A DNA stretch of 64,000 nt from Pseudoscleropodium purum (Eukaryota; Streptophyta; Bryopsida; Hypnales; Brachytheciaceae): contig OZ017796.1 of the NCBI GenBank assembly GCA_963969395.1, positions 31,052,243 to 31,116,242 on the forward strand. The letters run 5' to 3'. The notes beneath the pieces are model-generated. The model ran no database searches. It worked only from the letters and a program-made list of their open reading frames with translations, and was not told the origin of the DNA. The position numbers and the translations under genes were made by a program. How positions within the stretch are numbered: the stretch's first letter is position 1; each line of letters begins with the position of its first letter. Below are positions 24,831-38,009 of this stretch, in pieces.

Positions 24831-26477
24831 AAAAGTGATGTAGGTAGCATAAATTGAACCTACCTTCTACAACTTGTGAAGGAACCATTCTATGGATTTG
24901 GGGCATTAATCCCGTCTCATCACATATACACATATGGTCATTATGGTGTATAAACTTTCATTTATACCAACCAACTCATGAAAAAAGAGGCTTTAAATCA
25001 CCAAATCTCAATAGCAATCAAGATTGTGAATAATGCCTTGAATCATGATCATAAATGGTAGATTTTTCTTTTTTATTTCTTTTTAGATAATGAACAATGC
25101 TTTAGATTCAAAAGAACCAAAAATGGTAGCATTTTTTTCTTCTTTTTTTGCTAAAAATAGAAACCTTCTCATTTGAAATGACCACTAAGGATTTTGTCTT
25201 ATTTACCTAACATTCTATTATTGTCTTAAACGTATGGATTAATTATTTAGTTTGAAGTTTAATGATGATATGTTATAAATAAAAATTTGGAAAAATAATT
25301 TGGTATTGGAGGCAATTGCATAGTATAATAGGTGCACTAGTTTTATGTAACATTGCATTATTTGATATTGTTTTTAAAAATTTTAAATTTAAAAATTATT
25401 TCCTAATGAATTATGACCTATTCTTTTGCCCAAAAAAATCATAGTGGTAGACCATCATGTTGTTTATTTGATAAAATTTTATAGAAAAATAACTATTATA
25501 GTATCAATGAAACATTTATTAAAAGAACAATGTTTGTTACAGTACCTCAATCCAACCCAAAATTAAAAAAATTAAAAAAAAATTAGGTTATAAGTGAAAT
25601 TCATATGCTCTAAATTTTAAAGAAAGACATGTGCAGTATGTGAAATAAAATCATCTACATTTACATAATTGAATTATTTTTAAACCTTAACTATTTTAGA
25701 TGATTTGGTCATTTTTTTTCTAATATATTAATAATTTTTTATGATTTAAATTTTTGGATGTAGTTATGAGTGAAAACTATTAAGTGGAATTTATAATAAA
25801 AAATAAAATATAGAATAAAATTGGATTTTTTTCTTCAAATTATTGGCATTCTTTGGACATTGTTATCGTATGGCTATATGAAAGGTTCAAAATTCTATAC
25901 TCTCAAGATATGATTTGTTTTGGCGAATAAAATTTTAATAAGTTCTTTGTGTAAATATAAAGCAAATAGTTGATCCTTCAAAATGTTTAATAATTCAATG
26001 CTCAACAATTTTTTAACCTCTAAATTCCCAAGACCTTCTTTTCATCAAAAAATAGACAAAACTATCATTTCTATTGTAAAGAGCAAAAAGCTTTAAACTT
26101 TGTTCTCTTTACATATTTTATTGTATTATTGCACTGAATTAGTATAAAAATGTGTAGAAGAATTTCTAAAAAAATTTCAATTTGTAAATTGTAAGATGTT
26201 TATATTTAAAGTGAAAAAACTGGGATTTCTTAGAACCTTGTGAGATTATAATATAAGAGTTTTAATCTTCTCGTCTTAAATTTTTGCATTACTAATAATC
26301 TAATATCGAATTAGAAAAACTTGTATTGAAGAATTGAATTGAAAGCCTACAAAAAAAATTCAAAAAACACATAGTTGATTCTTTTTTTTGAAAACATTGT
26401 TCAAACATTGTTGAATAGAAGTAGGCACAAGATTGAAAGAAAAACTAAATCATTAATAGCTTTAAATAAGAAAAATA
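24831..26477. other. AT-rich intergenic DNA
   Basis: No gene, RNA gene or bounded repeat was recognised. Poly-A and poly-T runs dominate. Confidence 0.45.
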
Positions 26478-27633
26478 GTCATTGCAAGAAACATTTTGCA
26501 TATTTTGTAGTGTTTTGGAAAAATTTGCATATCTACCTTGGAGTACTATGAGGACTAAAATAGGAGGCTTGAACTCCGCTTGGGCATTTTGAACCGCTCC
26601 TATAAATGGCATTGGAATGGATTGGAGGTGCTTTTTAAATTGACCTCCATATTCATAGGAAAATTGAGAAAAAATATTATTCATTATTACAAGAGCTAAT
26701 CAGTCTCCTTGCTTTTTCCAATTCTCTTTAGAAGTTGCAGTGAACACTTTATAAAAGACTTAGGATCATAAATAGGGACCTACGACAATTCTTGTTTGAA
26801 AATTCATAACTAAATAAAAAATAATCCAAAAATATAAAACAACTTGGATTAGATGCCAATTCTTCTTGTCTTTCAATGAAAATTTACTAAAAAATATTTT
26901 GAGAAGTTTCACTTGCCCAAAATTTAGTTCCAATGCTTAAGTGGTCAACTTATGAGCGTCCTACCTTATGTAGCATTGGTAGCAAAACAATCTTAGCCAT
27001 TGATTGGAATAATCGACAGCTAAAAGTATTGTTGCAATTACTATGGACTACTTGCAAGTATTGAAATAGCACTATAGAAAAAAAAGACAGATTATCACAA
27101 AAAATAGAAACAATGAGGTTTATAAATTAATAATAAATAGAAAAATATGAATAAACCCCCCCCTAAAAATTGGTCATTTGAGAGGACTTGATGAAGATCA
27201 AATGTCTCCAAAAAAATAAAGTTAACACCATCTTCAATGTTTAAAAGTACTTGTGCAAGAGAGCCCTATTTGCATGGACTTAGAGGACTTAAAATAGTAT
27301 ATTTATAGATGTCCCTTGGTAGATACATCTCCATCTAGTGTGGAAATAGACCACCAAAATTTCAATTCATTTTGAATAGATCATTCAATTTGAATATTCT
27401 AAATGTAGTGAAAACCTCTAAATCTCAAAGTGACAAATTAACAAAATTGAATTTTAAATATAAAATGATTTTTTTAATTTCTAAAATATAAAGGATTTGA
27501 TTACCATCAAGTTAGACACCTCCAATAGAAATGTTAAGTTTTTAATTTAGACTTGAATTCAAAAGTTATATAGAAGACAACAATATCACTCTAATTGTGA
27601 TAGAAAATAGGACTAGTGTTTCTTGTAATGATC
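26478..27633. mobile_element. Harbinger-like element, reverse orientation
   Basis: Left and inverse right ends read TCATTGCAAGAAACATTTTG and GATCATTACAAGAAACACTA, matching the GATTGCAAGAAACAC family. Inside, in reverse orientation, are the blocks seen in other copies, for example the complement of GGGCTCCCTTGAGTGCACAC. It is non-coding and boundaries may be off by a few bases. Confidence 0.55.
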
Positions 27634-28934
27634 CAAGAATTGAAACTCAAGAATTCTAATCATGGGATCATTCCATCAAGCATTCTAAGCCTTTAAAAGC
27701 TTTTCTTTAAATTTTTTTTGAAAATTGAATTAAAAAAGTAAATCCATTGTGTTATTTTCTAAAGACTTTATTAAAGATTACCTCAAAAAAAAGTTCCATT
27801 TAACTTTCATACCACTAATCCATATGGAAGGAAATAAAGCTTTTCATATATGTAAACAAAAATATAATCTTTGAGAAAAAAATAAGTAATTTTTTTATTA
27901 AAGTTTTTGTAGATTTCTTTTTTTCTAGGTAAATTCAAATTTGAGCTTAGGATAGCATAATTTTTTGTTGTTGAGCACCAATTGAAACAAAAAATTATAT
28001 TTTTTAAAAGCTAATTTGACTATTTATCTTTATAAAATGTTTAAAAAAACCAGAAAAAATTGAGATGAGTCCAGAAACCTACCCAAAATCCTTTTTTTCT
28101 TCTACAAGAACAATGGGATTTTAGGATTGAATTGAATAAGAAATCAAAATGTCAAATTATCCTCACTCCTTGGCATGGCTTAAGAGACCTCTTGAATTTT
28201 AGGAAGAAAAAAAAATTTTGAATTTACATTATTATTTTAACGTGCTAAGATGTTTTGCAAATATAGAATTAGAGATTTGTCTATAGCTCTTTGCTCATGC
28301 TCCTCCAACTAGTCTTTGTCAACTACAAAATTACACTACTTGTTCCTAATAATGTGTGGAATTAATTTACCAAAGTCACACTAATTTGAATTAGTGCAAA
28401 TTGAAATATCACTATATTGTACCAATTTTCACATATATAAAATTTTGTGATGGATCTAATTTTCTATGTGGTATTAATTTATAATTAATAATTTACAAAT
28501 TACTATAATTTATAAACAAACATGTGACTAGTAAGTAGGTCTTTTTTTTGGGAATAGTATCCCCCCTATTGGCCTCACTCTAGGGGCTAGTTTTTGGAGG
28601 GATGAAGCCAAAGAGGTAAGATTTTTGATAGTTTGGCAAAATTTCACCAAAAATAAAAACCCTGGTAGTAAGAAGTGAGATATTTATAGGTTGAATTCTA
28701 AAATAGGATTGCCCAATTCTAAACATATTTCAATATTAAGCCTTAGAAAACTAGAGAAAAATTAGATGCTTATTGCACTTTCCTCAAGGTGTGAACATTG
28801 ACATGGTATATATTTAAAAAAATCTAACTATATCTTCAACTTTCAATTGACTTCTTATAAATTTTGTATATTATAATCAAATATCTTTCTTAAATTTCCC
28901 CCAATTTTATTGCAAAACTGCCTTGAAGTGATTA

Positions 28935-29823
28935 GGGTGATTGCAAGAAACACTTATCCTTTTGTGTGTCCCTTTGGTCTCCTTGGAGGTGTTTTTCCTA
29001 ATAACTTTTGCACTTTAAGTTCATTTTATTTGAAATTTGGAGTAGAGGTGCGCGTTGTTGATCTAGACATTCAATAATTTTTTCAATTAAAAAAAAAAAT
29101 TTTACTATTTTTAAGGTGGCCCCAATTGGGTGTCTACCTTAGTTGTTTTGGGATTTCTCAGTCCTATTTGGGAACTAAAGATGTGATTTTGAAGCTAAGG
29201 TTTCACCATGTTGTAGTCGGACTGACATTCTAAAGACATCTAATGAGATTTCTAGTAAAGAATTTGGTGTAAGGACTACATGTGGGTTGAAAGTGGATAC
29301 TATTTGCCAGGGTTGACACGATGTCCGGACGCGGACACTGTGTCCGCAGTGTCCGCTGACATTCGCGGTCCTGGCGGACGCAGCGTTCGCATGTCCGCCC
29401 CGTCCGCCCAATTATGGCCGTTCGATCAACGTGCAGACTGATCTGGTCCGCACGATCTGGACGTCCGCCTCGGGCCGTCCGCCCCGTCTGTCCACCCCGC
29501 CCGTCCGCTTTCCGACGGCGGTCGGGACGCTGCGTCCGCTAGCGTCCGGACGTCCGGAAAACGGACGCTATTTTGGAGCAGACGTTGAAATTCGTCAATC
29601 CTGCTATTTGCGTAAGCACTATGAAGAGGGGAAAAAATTTTATGATGATTTTTTTGTTTACATGGGCCCAAAGAGAAGATTAGAAGAAAATGTTTTTTCT
29701 TTGAATGCTTTACAAATTATCCATATTTTATCGTATTTAAAAAAAATTTATTCCAAAAGTCACAGTACTACAGAAATAAGGCCATTTTGAGCCAAAAAGG
29801 ACAAGTGTTTCTTGCAATCACCC
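28935..29823. mobile_element. Harbinger-like element carrying a nested hAT MITE
   Basis: The ends are GGGTGATTGCAAGAAACACT and, inverted, GGGTGATTGCAAGAAACACTT: the best preserved pair of this family. The site is flanked by TTA. The related uninterrupted locus near 9200 reads CATAATTAAAAAATAAG where this one has GTGATTA, element, TTAAAAGATG, which supports a TTA duplication. The hAT MITE at 29308-29603 sits inside. Confidence 0.78.
29308..29603. mobile_element. hAT MITE, CAGGGTTGAC family
   Basis: The element runs from CAGGGTTGACACGATGTCC to the inverse end GTCAATCCTG, with a perfect 8-bp duplication CTATTTGC on both sides. The interior is CG-rich and packed with GTCCG/CGGAC words, unlike the AT-rich host element. 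Both ends match the ends of the large element at 44672-56335 closely, including CGCTAGCGTCCG and GACGCTATTTTGG near the right side. Confidence 0.95.
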
Positions 29824-29960
29824 TTTAAAAGATGAGTAGATGACTACTTTCCAACATTCAATAGTGCTTGTTGACTAAAGAAATTTTCTTGGTGTAAGGT
29901 AATCTTACTTTACTATAAAATACCTTCTACATGCAATATTTATAATTCCAAAGCATTAGA

Positions 29961-31620
29961 AGATTTCCAACTGCTTTGAAGGGTTGTGAGTTCTCTGAGG
30001 TTTTTAGGCTTTAGAAACTTATTGCACCGATTGTCTGACGTGGCTCAGTAATTGCTGCGTAATTTAAAAAAAATTCAATATTTTTTTCAATTTTATTTTT
30101 CATTTAAAATTTTTTCAATTTTTTTCTTCCAAAAAAAGAAAATTTGACAGTGGCTATTCTTAGGCTGCCGAGGGAACAACAATGGGAATGGCCCTCCCAG
30201 TCCTGTGAAAATCCTCTAATGTGTATTCTTTGCAATGGACTTCCATTTTGTTTATGTAAAACAAAAAGGTTAGTTTGGTACATCTTTGAGATAGGCACCA
30301 CTTTGATCTTTTTCATTCAAATCTATGTCCTATTTGGTACCAAACTTGTATATTTTTTAACCTATGTAATTTCACAAATAGTGCCATGCATTTTTATAGA
30401 AAAACAATCATTTATATAAACACCAAAACTAGAAGATATGCAATAGTATTTATTCTAGTTTTTTTTTGGTTTGCATATGTCAAAGCTTCATTATGAAATA
30501 AGCAAGAGACAAGTCTTTTGGCTTGAATAAAATATAGTAAATGATTAAACAAATATAAAATAATGTCCAAGTTCTTCAAAATTCTAGAAAAAGATGTGTT
30601 TTTGGATTAAAAAATTGTATTTTAAAGTTCCATCATTCTTTGAGATAGTAAGCCTCACTTGCATCCAATTATGGAATATCAATTTCAAAAATTGAGGTTA
30701 GAAATTGTGTGAGGTGACTATCTTAAGCATACTGGTAATGAGTTATAGTTTTTGTATAGAAAAAAAGAACAACAACAATCTATACATCTATTATCAAATA
30801 CATAATACTAGTTACAAGCAACAATTTTCTATAGTGGCTTGGGTTCTCAATTTTAATTGAAACAAAGCTATTAGCTATGCTCTACTCCCTATCTTAAAGT
30901 CTAGTATTGTAAGCAAAAAAATTGTTTAGAAAAAGGAATTAAATGCAGTTGTACTACTTATTGTCTACAACCTTTCTTCAATTAGCATTTGTAACTTTCA
31001 AAAGTAATTGAGGAAATACACTAGGCTAGTTCATATCTGTTGCCCTTAATTAATAGTAGAAACAATACTCAAAATAATGTCAAGGTTTAGGACAACGTTA
31101 ATATTGCTTGATATAGACAAAAAGAGAAAATGGTTAGTAGCAAGATGTACCATGAAAGGCAGCTAAGTAAGGTAGTTTTTAGGAAGGTGAAGTAGAGTAG
31201 TATCAAAAGTTTAACTTGTAATGCCATCATTACTACCATTGGAAAGCAATTTTTTTGAAAATATAGAGGAGGCAATGCACAAAAGAATGAAAGGATCTAT
31301 GTGAACTCCTAGATTTGTGATTGATGTGATGCTAGGAAGGTGATTTTTTGGGGTTTGGGTGCTAAACAATGGCCAACTAGCAATTTCATTGTGCGCTTGA
31401 AAATAATGGCTTTGTCTCTTGTATATCTAGTTTGTGATATTTGACATTCAAAAGTACCTTCTAAATGTGGTATGTGATTTCATAGTACTTGGGTGGTGAG
31501 TTCACAATGCTTGGAATCGACATGACTTCACCATATAGGCTTTTTTTGCCAATATTGCCAAATATCAACTCTTTCCATATGAAGCTGTTTAGATTGGCAC
31601 ATGTAAGATTCTAGCTAGTG
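29961..31620. other. AT-rich intergenic DNA
   Basis: No gene is supported. The frame at 30144-30419 has no recognisable motif and the usual AT-driven composition. Confidence 0.45.
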
Positions 31621-32464
31621 TCTTAGACGAAGGATAGATTGTGGTTCATTGCAAAAAGATTATTTATTTTATAAAATCAAATCCAATAATTTTTCATATA
31701 TATTTTAATTTATGTAGAGTCAAATTATTAAAAGATTCTAATGTCAAATAAACTTATCTATATATATTGTAAATTGCATAACTCAAATTTTAGCCTTAAT
31801 TGATATTCAACTTTTTATTTTTGCAATGACATTCAAAATTAAGTCAAAATGTGAAATGATGAAATCACTTATGAATATATAATCACTTAGACAATAATTC
31901 AATAAATATATACGATTTATATCAATTTTGGCTAATTTTTCAATTTTGTGTTCTAAAAAATTAATGTCAATTTCTCAAATCTTTACTATAGACTATAGTA
32001 CTAGAATAGTTCTAATTTTTAGAACTTTAATCCCTATAAAAGCTTGGTAAGATTGTAAGAGAGTAATTGTAGAACTAGAGTTTATTCGACAATTTAAATT
32101 ATAACTTGAAAAGAATCTTTCTTCTTTAGACATCATATCTTTATTTCATAAGTTTTATTTTTCTTCAGGGCATGAGGGCATCCATAGATAAACTTATTCA
32201 TTATCTTGCACAAACATCATAAATTGAATATAAATTAAGTATAGAGTGATCTAGCGATTCTCTTCGTTGAAGAATAACATAAAATGTTTTTTCATTATAG
32301 TTACTTGGAATCTTGGATGTAATAAAAAAGCATTTTATGTATGGAAATTCTGCAAAGTTGCAAGTGCAATGTAGCCTTGAAAACAATAGTAAATAATCCA
32401 CCAATCAATGGCACCTCTAGCTCTTAGAGTCTTAGGAGATAACTTGTTCAGATGAATGCTATAT

Positions 32465-32752
32465 CATGGTTGTCATAACGGGTGAGTTAGGGTCATTGGA
32501 CGGGACGGACGGACGGTCCAGATGGCTTTAATTTTGTAACTTGTGCAATTTTGCGGAATGACACGTCACCTCGGAATGTGAAATCCAGGGCGCAGACGAT
32601 CTCATCCGTGCCTAGCAAGTTCCTTAATCCACATGGCATCCATGTGGCCTATTTTTCCATTATCAGAAAGTCAACTATGTGTTGATTGTATCGGACGGGC
32701 GGGACCTCTAATGGACGAGCGAACCGGACGTCCGTCCACTATGACAACCATG
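32465..32752. mobile_element. hAT-type MITE, CATGGTTGTCAT family, copy 2
   Basis: The ends are CATGGTTGTCAT and ATGACAACCATG, with the 8-bp duplication TGCTATAT / TGCCATAT. It lies in the opposite orientation to copy 1, with the conserved AATTTTGCGGAATGACACGT run near its left side. Confidence 0.9.
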
Positions 32753-33041
32753 TGCCATATCCATGCACAAAATTTGGACAAATTCAAAGAGTTAGATTCA
32801 GCAATTTCATACTTAAAGAGTCAAAGTCCGTAGCGCCACAATGAAAGTGAAATAAAAAAGATTGACAACATCCATGACTTCTACAAACAAACTAAACTAC
32901 TTGCATGGCCTTGCATTTGAAAATCCATTACCAACTATTGGAAAGTTGGAACACATTAACAAATTCAGGAACATGACGTGTAGAGAGATTGAGCAATTTC
33001 ATACTCAAAGTCTCAAAGTCTCAAAGTCTATAGACAAAAGT

Positions 33042-33346
33042 GGCGAATTTTTTTAAATTGGCGGTATTCCAAATGCCATTTTCACATCTCGACATCTAGG
33101 ACAAGTATACATTGCTAACATCTAGATCAGTTTTGGATTTTAGAAATCTAGAACAAACATAGACATTAGACCAACCAGTCTAAAAAATCTTGGATTGGTA
33201 TAGATTTCAGATATCTAGAAGATATGTAGATTTCAAAAGTCTAGAACTAGTATAAATTCTAATACAGAAAAAACACTTCAGGATGCGCGATCTAAATTGT
33301 TAAAACTGCCAAATTAACGAAATGCCGCCAGTTTAATGAAATTGCC
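33042..33346. mobile_element. Short MITE with long AT-rich inverted ends, copy 1
   Basis: The left end GGCGAATTTTTTTAAATTGG is inverse to GCCAGTTTAATGAAATTGCC on the right. Two sister copies (38010-38314 and 38662-38966) have the form RAATTT.RTTAAAATGGCGGTATT. The interior has repeated TAGATTTCARAAATCTAG words, which are themselves palindromic. Target duplications are not clear, so the superfamily is open. Confidence 0.75.
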
Positions 33347-33981
33347 TATAAAAGTGAATTAAAAAAGATTGAGAACATTCACGGCTTCTACGAATACATC
33401 AAACTACTTGCAAGCTGGCCGTACATTCGAAAATCCGTTCTCCAACAATCAGTAATCTTCATAGAAAGATCAAACAAACTGGATTAACTGCATACTCCAT
33501 CATGCCATCATAACTTCACAAAATCGTGATGGCAACCTCCTTCAACACTTAATTCAAGGCACATGGATTGCTCGCAATGCAGGCTGCAAGATCCGACGAC
33601 ATCACATCTAGGACGACAACTACTGGAGGACCCCCTCATCTGAACTTCTAACATGGAAACGAACAGTAATTTATTCTTAACTCTCTGAGACAACGATCTC
33701 AACTACGAATGTTAGTACATAAAAAACGAGCTGTAATACATTTTCAAGTATTACATAGTTGCAAACAAACAATACGGACAATCTTAACTCTTAACTATTC
33801 CAATGTTACGTTCGAACGTACAGGCCAGGAATACAATCTCGACTATTTCATCGAAACTACTGACATTGCAAACGAACATACATTCCCAAGTGTTGCAGGT
33901 CCTGACAAACAAGTGACCGGGTTAGCTAGATCGATGAAACGTATTAACTTCAATTGCTGCAAGTCCATCTAGAGCTCCGTG

Positions 33982-35586
33982 CTATGGCTTCATGTCACTC
34001 GGCCTGTAAGGAATGGTATTCACCCCAATGTACAGCGACAGCTCCAGCAAGTCTGCCCCAATAATCTCCGTCTTCGACACCCCCGTCACCACATCATACT
34101 GCAGCACGTAATCTGAAAATGCCACCCAGATCACACTTCCCTCCGCCACGCAATTGAACCTCCATTCGAATCCTTCAACTGGTTCCACCGCCATCATACC
34201 CATCAGAATATTCTGCCTGTTCTTGTTATCAATATCGTCGTCACTTCCAACTACACTGCTCACATTCTCCGGCACCAAAATCCGAAGCACCCCATGCACA
34301 AACCCGTCTCCGCGCATGCTCACAATCATAAACTGCAGCGGCATGAAGCTCAAACCAAAGTTGGCATACTCGTACACAGCCTCCGTCAAAGTCCTTCGGC
34401 TCCGCAAGCTCATGGGCAAATACTCATGCAAGCTCATGGGAATGACGGCGTAGAGCTCCCCCATGCACTCCACGATCTGGAAATTCTCAAGCGCGCGACC
34501 ACGGCGATGGGATGCCAGAGTTTGAGTGGCGAGAGCTTGATGCACCCCATGATCAGTAAATCCACGCATGCGAAGAAACGGAGTGTCCACAAACTCCGTG
34601 AACTGTGTCTGGAGAGAGTAGCGCCAGTTGTGGAGCCTCCAGGAGCCAGCTTCGACGTCGATTTCGATCAGTTTCATGATAGGGACAGAGTCCTCGACGA
34701 CGACGTCGGCGAAAAAGAGACGGCCATTGACGTATGCGTTGGCGACCTGCCTTATCCAAGGGGTTTCCATGTTGTGAGATCTCCATGAGCCTCCCTGAAT
34801 GAACCTCCGACACTGCCATGCGTTGGAAATAGTGGAGTAGAGACAAACACAGTCTGGGAATGTGAGAGTGACTGTATAGGTCTGGGATTCCGTGTCTACC
34901 AAGAGGCTGGCTCGGGCTCCATTATACGACCAAAACTCCAGACCGACATCCATTGAATTCGCTGGTGGAAGCACCCTGAATTCGTGTGTGGAGGGGTTGA
35001 CTACCATAAGCGTTTCCCAGTGTTGGTCATGCTCGAGGGACGCCTGGTCTTGGACATTTTCGGGGGTATTGTTGGATTGGTCATCTTCTTCTGCATCAAG
35101 GAGTCTCATGCTACGGAGGAGGCCTAGAATTCTACGAAGTGTGTCGGTTCCTTCTTCGCTGAGGTCGTCGAGTTCGGGTACATTGTTGGATTGGTCTCCT
35201 GCTTCCACACCGACGAACCCCATGCCACTGTCGGTTCCTTCTTCGCTGAGGTTGTCGAGTTCGGGTACATTGTTGGATCGGTCTCCTGCTTCCACACCGA
35301 CGAACCCCATGCCACGCAAAGCCTCTACAATTCCGCGAAATGTGTCGTTTGCTTCTCCGTCGAAGGTGTCGATTTCGGGTGAGGACCGCTGGATGAGGAG
35401 AAGGCCTCCGGAGCCATGAAGGATCGTGTAAATGTTATCGAACTGGAGTCCCAGGCCGGAGTAGCGCCGGTCGGGGTCGTCGCGAATGGCGAGAAAGGGG
35501 TGGACGCTGCCTGAGGCGCCGTGGGCGCCAGACCAGATCCAGGATGGATTCGCAGGGGTGAGAGGCTGGTGCTGATGACTGCTCAT
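33982..35586 (-). CDS. F-box-associated-like protein, single exon (copy A)
   Basis: This intact 534-aa frame starts at the ATG giving MSSHQHQPLTPANPSWIWSG. The start is chosen because the paralogue at 58338-59855 has no upstream ATG and the proteins match from here. The N-terminal ~90 residues resemble a small beta-rich domain. An acidic variable region follows, with a tandem repeat of about 29 residues (GMGFVGVEAGDRSNNVPELD, then GMGFVGVEAGDQSNNVPELD). The C-terminal ~330 residues carry VVNPSTHEFRVLPP and later strands like those of F-box-associated or kelch-type domains of plant F-box proteins. No F-box is visible, so a role in SCF ubiquitin ligases is only a possibility. CG-rich codon use contrasts with the AT-rich flanks. 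Confidence 0.8.
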   Translation of the reverse strand: MSSHQHQPLTPANPSWIWSGAHGASGSVHPFLAIRDDPDRRYSGLGLQFDNIYTILHGSGGLLLIQRSSPEIDTFDGEANDTFRGIVEALRGMGFVGVEAGDRSNNVPELDNLSEEGTDSGMGFVGVEAGDQSNNVPELDDLSEEGTDTLRRILGLLRSMRLLDAEEDDQSNNTPENVQDQASLEHDQHWETLMVVNPSTHEFRVLPPANSMDVGLEFWSYNGARASLLVDTESQTYTVTLTFPDCVCLYSTISNAWQCRRFIQGGSWRSHNMETPWIRQVANAYVNGRLFFADVVVEDSVPIMKLIEIDVEAGSWRLHNWRYSLQTQFTEFVDTPFLRMRGFTDHGVHQALATQTLASHRRGRALENFQIVECMGELYAVIPMSLHEYLPMSLRSRRTLTEAVYEYANFGLSFMPLQFMIVSMRGDGFVHGVLRILVPENVSSVVGSDDDIDNKNRQNILMGMMAVEPVEGFEWRFNCVAEGSVIWVAFSDYVLQYDVVTGVSKTEIIGADLLELSLYIGVNTIPYRPSDMKP

Positions 35587-36623
35587 GGTGATAGCTGCAA
35601 GGACGCAGAACGATTTCATTACAAAGATTTTCAAGAACGCAATAGCATGCTTTACAACACTGATCGTATCTGTATGGCATGGCCCCGCATGTAAGAAACT
35701 TTGAAAGCCTCATTTCTCGAAGGGAAAACAACATTTCTCTGGAACCTATCAATTCTAGGGTACCATCAATCCTCGGCAAACTATCAATTCTCGGTAAACC
35801 ATTGATTCGGTGACCAATAACGACAGAGAAAAGCACACGTACAAGGAAATAAGCTAGTCCAGACTGTAGTTGCAGTCCAACACTCCAACCTTGCTTGTTA
35901 GGGTTTCTATTTCATTAAGTACTTTTCCTAAAACGACCAACCAATCTGTAAATACATATCCACATTGTCTTTTTCACCTGATTTCGTCGAAAAGCTCCGT
36001 AACTGTTTAGCGCTTCGGGCACAATCTGAGGGACAGCGCGCTGGAGCTGCGATGTTACGGTACCTGAGCTGAACTGTCGCAATTCAAGTATTCAACGTCG
36101 ATGGAGAGAACATTAATCGCCTAAGATTATCGTACGTAAGTAGCCTCTCCCTGCAGATGAAGTCAGTCAGGTAACTAATGGACCGTGAGAGAGAATTGAA
36201 AACAAACTGAATGCAAGAAAGAAATGAAGATTAGGGAAAGACTGCACGCGCGGCTAGCTAGACAAGTATACTGCACATGCATGCGCGACTGCCTTCGGAA
36301 CGACGAACTGACTTGCTACAACAAAGCTGGTTGCCTAGTTGAGTACGTAATCGACCAAATCGGACAAGCTATGTTTGGAGACGACGATGCGAGGAGGTGA
36401 CTCACAAATTAAGCAAGGTAGCTGATGTGCAAGTTCGAAAACCCAGTTTACTGAAAGGCTATGCGACCTTCGCATCAGATATAGGGATTCAGTTGTCGAA
36501 GATTCATAGGGAGAGAGAACTTCATGGCTCATGGCCTCACTTCGGGCGGGTGGAGTTCGATCATACAAATTCATCCATGTCTCATCAATGATATCATGGA
36601 TGAATTTAGGTTAAATGGGAAGC
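35587..36623 (-). promoter_or_regulatory. Promoter region of the copy A gene
   Basis: It is conserved with 59856-61465 apart from a CACTA MITE in the latter. It includes a CATGCATGCG motif (RY-type) near 36280 and a GCTAGCTAGAC stretch. No TATA box can be assigned with confidence. Confidence 0.4.
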
Positions 36624-37154
36624 TAGAGGAGGGGGATCGGAAATCATAACGTAGCCAAGAAGTTACTGCAGCGCTCAAAGGAGTTTCTCCTCTTAAAAGA
36701 TACTTAAAGTGCCTGCATTAGTTGGTTCAGACATCTGCTGTTGTTGTGAACGGATATATCCATATCAGTTTGACAGTGAATGGGAGTATATATGTACTGG
36801 TTCTGTGTGCAGTTTGGATGTAACAGATAGTGGGTTGGCAGCTATCGTGAGAGTCGTTAATGGAGATTTGCGCAAGGCCCTTAACATCCTTCAGGTTGTT
36901 GCTCTCTTCCACAGGTTTCTGGGCAATGAGGCAAATAATTGAGGTCCTGGATATGGGAATCTCAAGTCTATTGAATGAACGAGATTTTCCATTGTTCCAT
37001 TTTGTTGCTTCTCGTAACTATCCTTCTCTGATGGCTCATTCCGTTCTTCATTTTCGTTTAAGAAATTGACATCTGGTTCTTCTTATGCTTCTTGCGATGT
37101 TATCAATCTGCATAATTGGTACCAAATCAATTATTTCACAAACTCTACGAACGC

Positions 37155-37469
37155 CATGGTTGTCATACTGGATGGATGTCTGGTTCACTCGTCCGTTACA
37201 TGTCCCGTCCGTCCGATACAATCAATACATAGTTGACTTTCTGAAAGTATGAAAAATAGGCTACGTGGATGCCATGTGGATTAAAGAACATGCTGGGCGC
37301 GAACGAGATCGTCTGTGCCCTAGATTTCGCATTCTGAGGTGACGTGTCATTCCGCAAAATTGCACAAGTTACAAAATTAAAGCTGTCCGGACCGTCAGTC
37401 CGTCTGGTCCAGTTTGCCCGTCCATCCGTCCCATCCGATGACCCTAACTCGCCCGTTATGACAACCATG
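37155..37469. mobile_element. hAT-type MITE, CATGGTTGTCAT family, copy 3
   Basis: The ends are CATGGTTGTCAT and ATGACAACCATG. Flanks ACGAACGC and ACTAATGC agree at six of eight positions, consistent with an aged 8-bp duplication. The interior is collinear with copy 1. It lies inside the RFC remnant. Confidence 0.85.
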
Positions 37470-38009
37470 ACTAATGCTGTTCTGGTGCACTTCTTTTGTT
37501 GGTATAGTCGGCACAAATGGCGAGCCTTCACTTGATTGATAGGGCTATTTACTTGTGCACTGGTAATGCAATGCGAAAAGATATCTAACAAATTGCATTT
37601 AGGCTACTAAATGAACCTTTCTCTACTTCCTACCAAAGTATCCTTCACAAACCCCAAATGATACTCTTGTGCATGTGTTCATGCGTTTTTCAGTGAGCTT
37701 GTAGGGAATTCACAATCTGCTTTACCCGATGAGTGTTGTTTATTCAGATTTTTCTTCCTGAACGTCTTGTCCATTGTAAGAATATATCTTTTGATCTTTT
37801 TGGAGTTATGCGCGTACATACAAATGTGATACAACATTTCTAAATTCTAACCTAAAGATTTCCTCCCTAGCTTAGCCTTTGTGTGACACCTTATCAGGGA
37901 TGGTATCTCCCCAGGATTCTTACAGAGGTCAAAGGAAGTTGAATAATAATGGCCAACGACACTTATCTGCAAAACTTTCCATATTTGTGGGTGACAAAGG
38001 AACTTTGAT

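Larger units (their letters stand above)
28310..29960. repeat. Dispersed repeat, copy 2
   Basis: It aligns with 8690-9330 over its whole length except for the Harbinger-like insertion at 28935-29823, which copy 1 lacks. No gene is seen within it. Confidence 0.6.
31620..36623. repeat. Segmental duplication, copy A
   Basis: This 5-kb stretch aligns in the same orientation with 41680-41974 plus 56692-61465. Matching parts include the AT-rich left arm (for example GTAGAACTAGAGTTTATT), the CTGCATACTCCATCATGCCATCA block, the whole single-exon gene, its promoter, and a right arm ending AGGATGAATTTAGGTTAA-like. Copy A lacks four transposons found in copy B (near 32003, 33610, 36370 and 31930) and so serves as the empty site for each. 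Confidence 0.85.

Noticed and set aside
34154..35419. Plus-strand frames opposite the copy A gene (and 58335-59733 opposite copy B)
   Set aside because: They are antisense shadows; reading on the minus strand gives a single long conserved frame in both paralogues.
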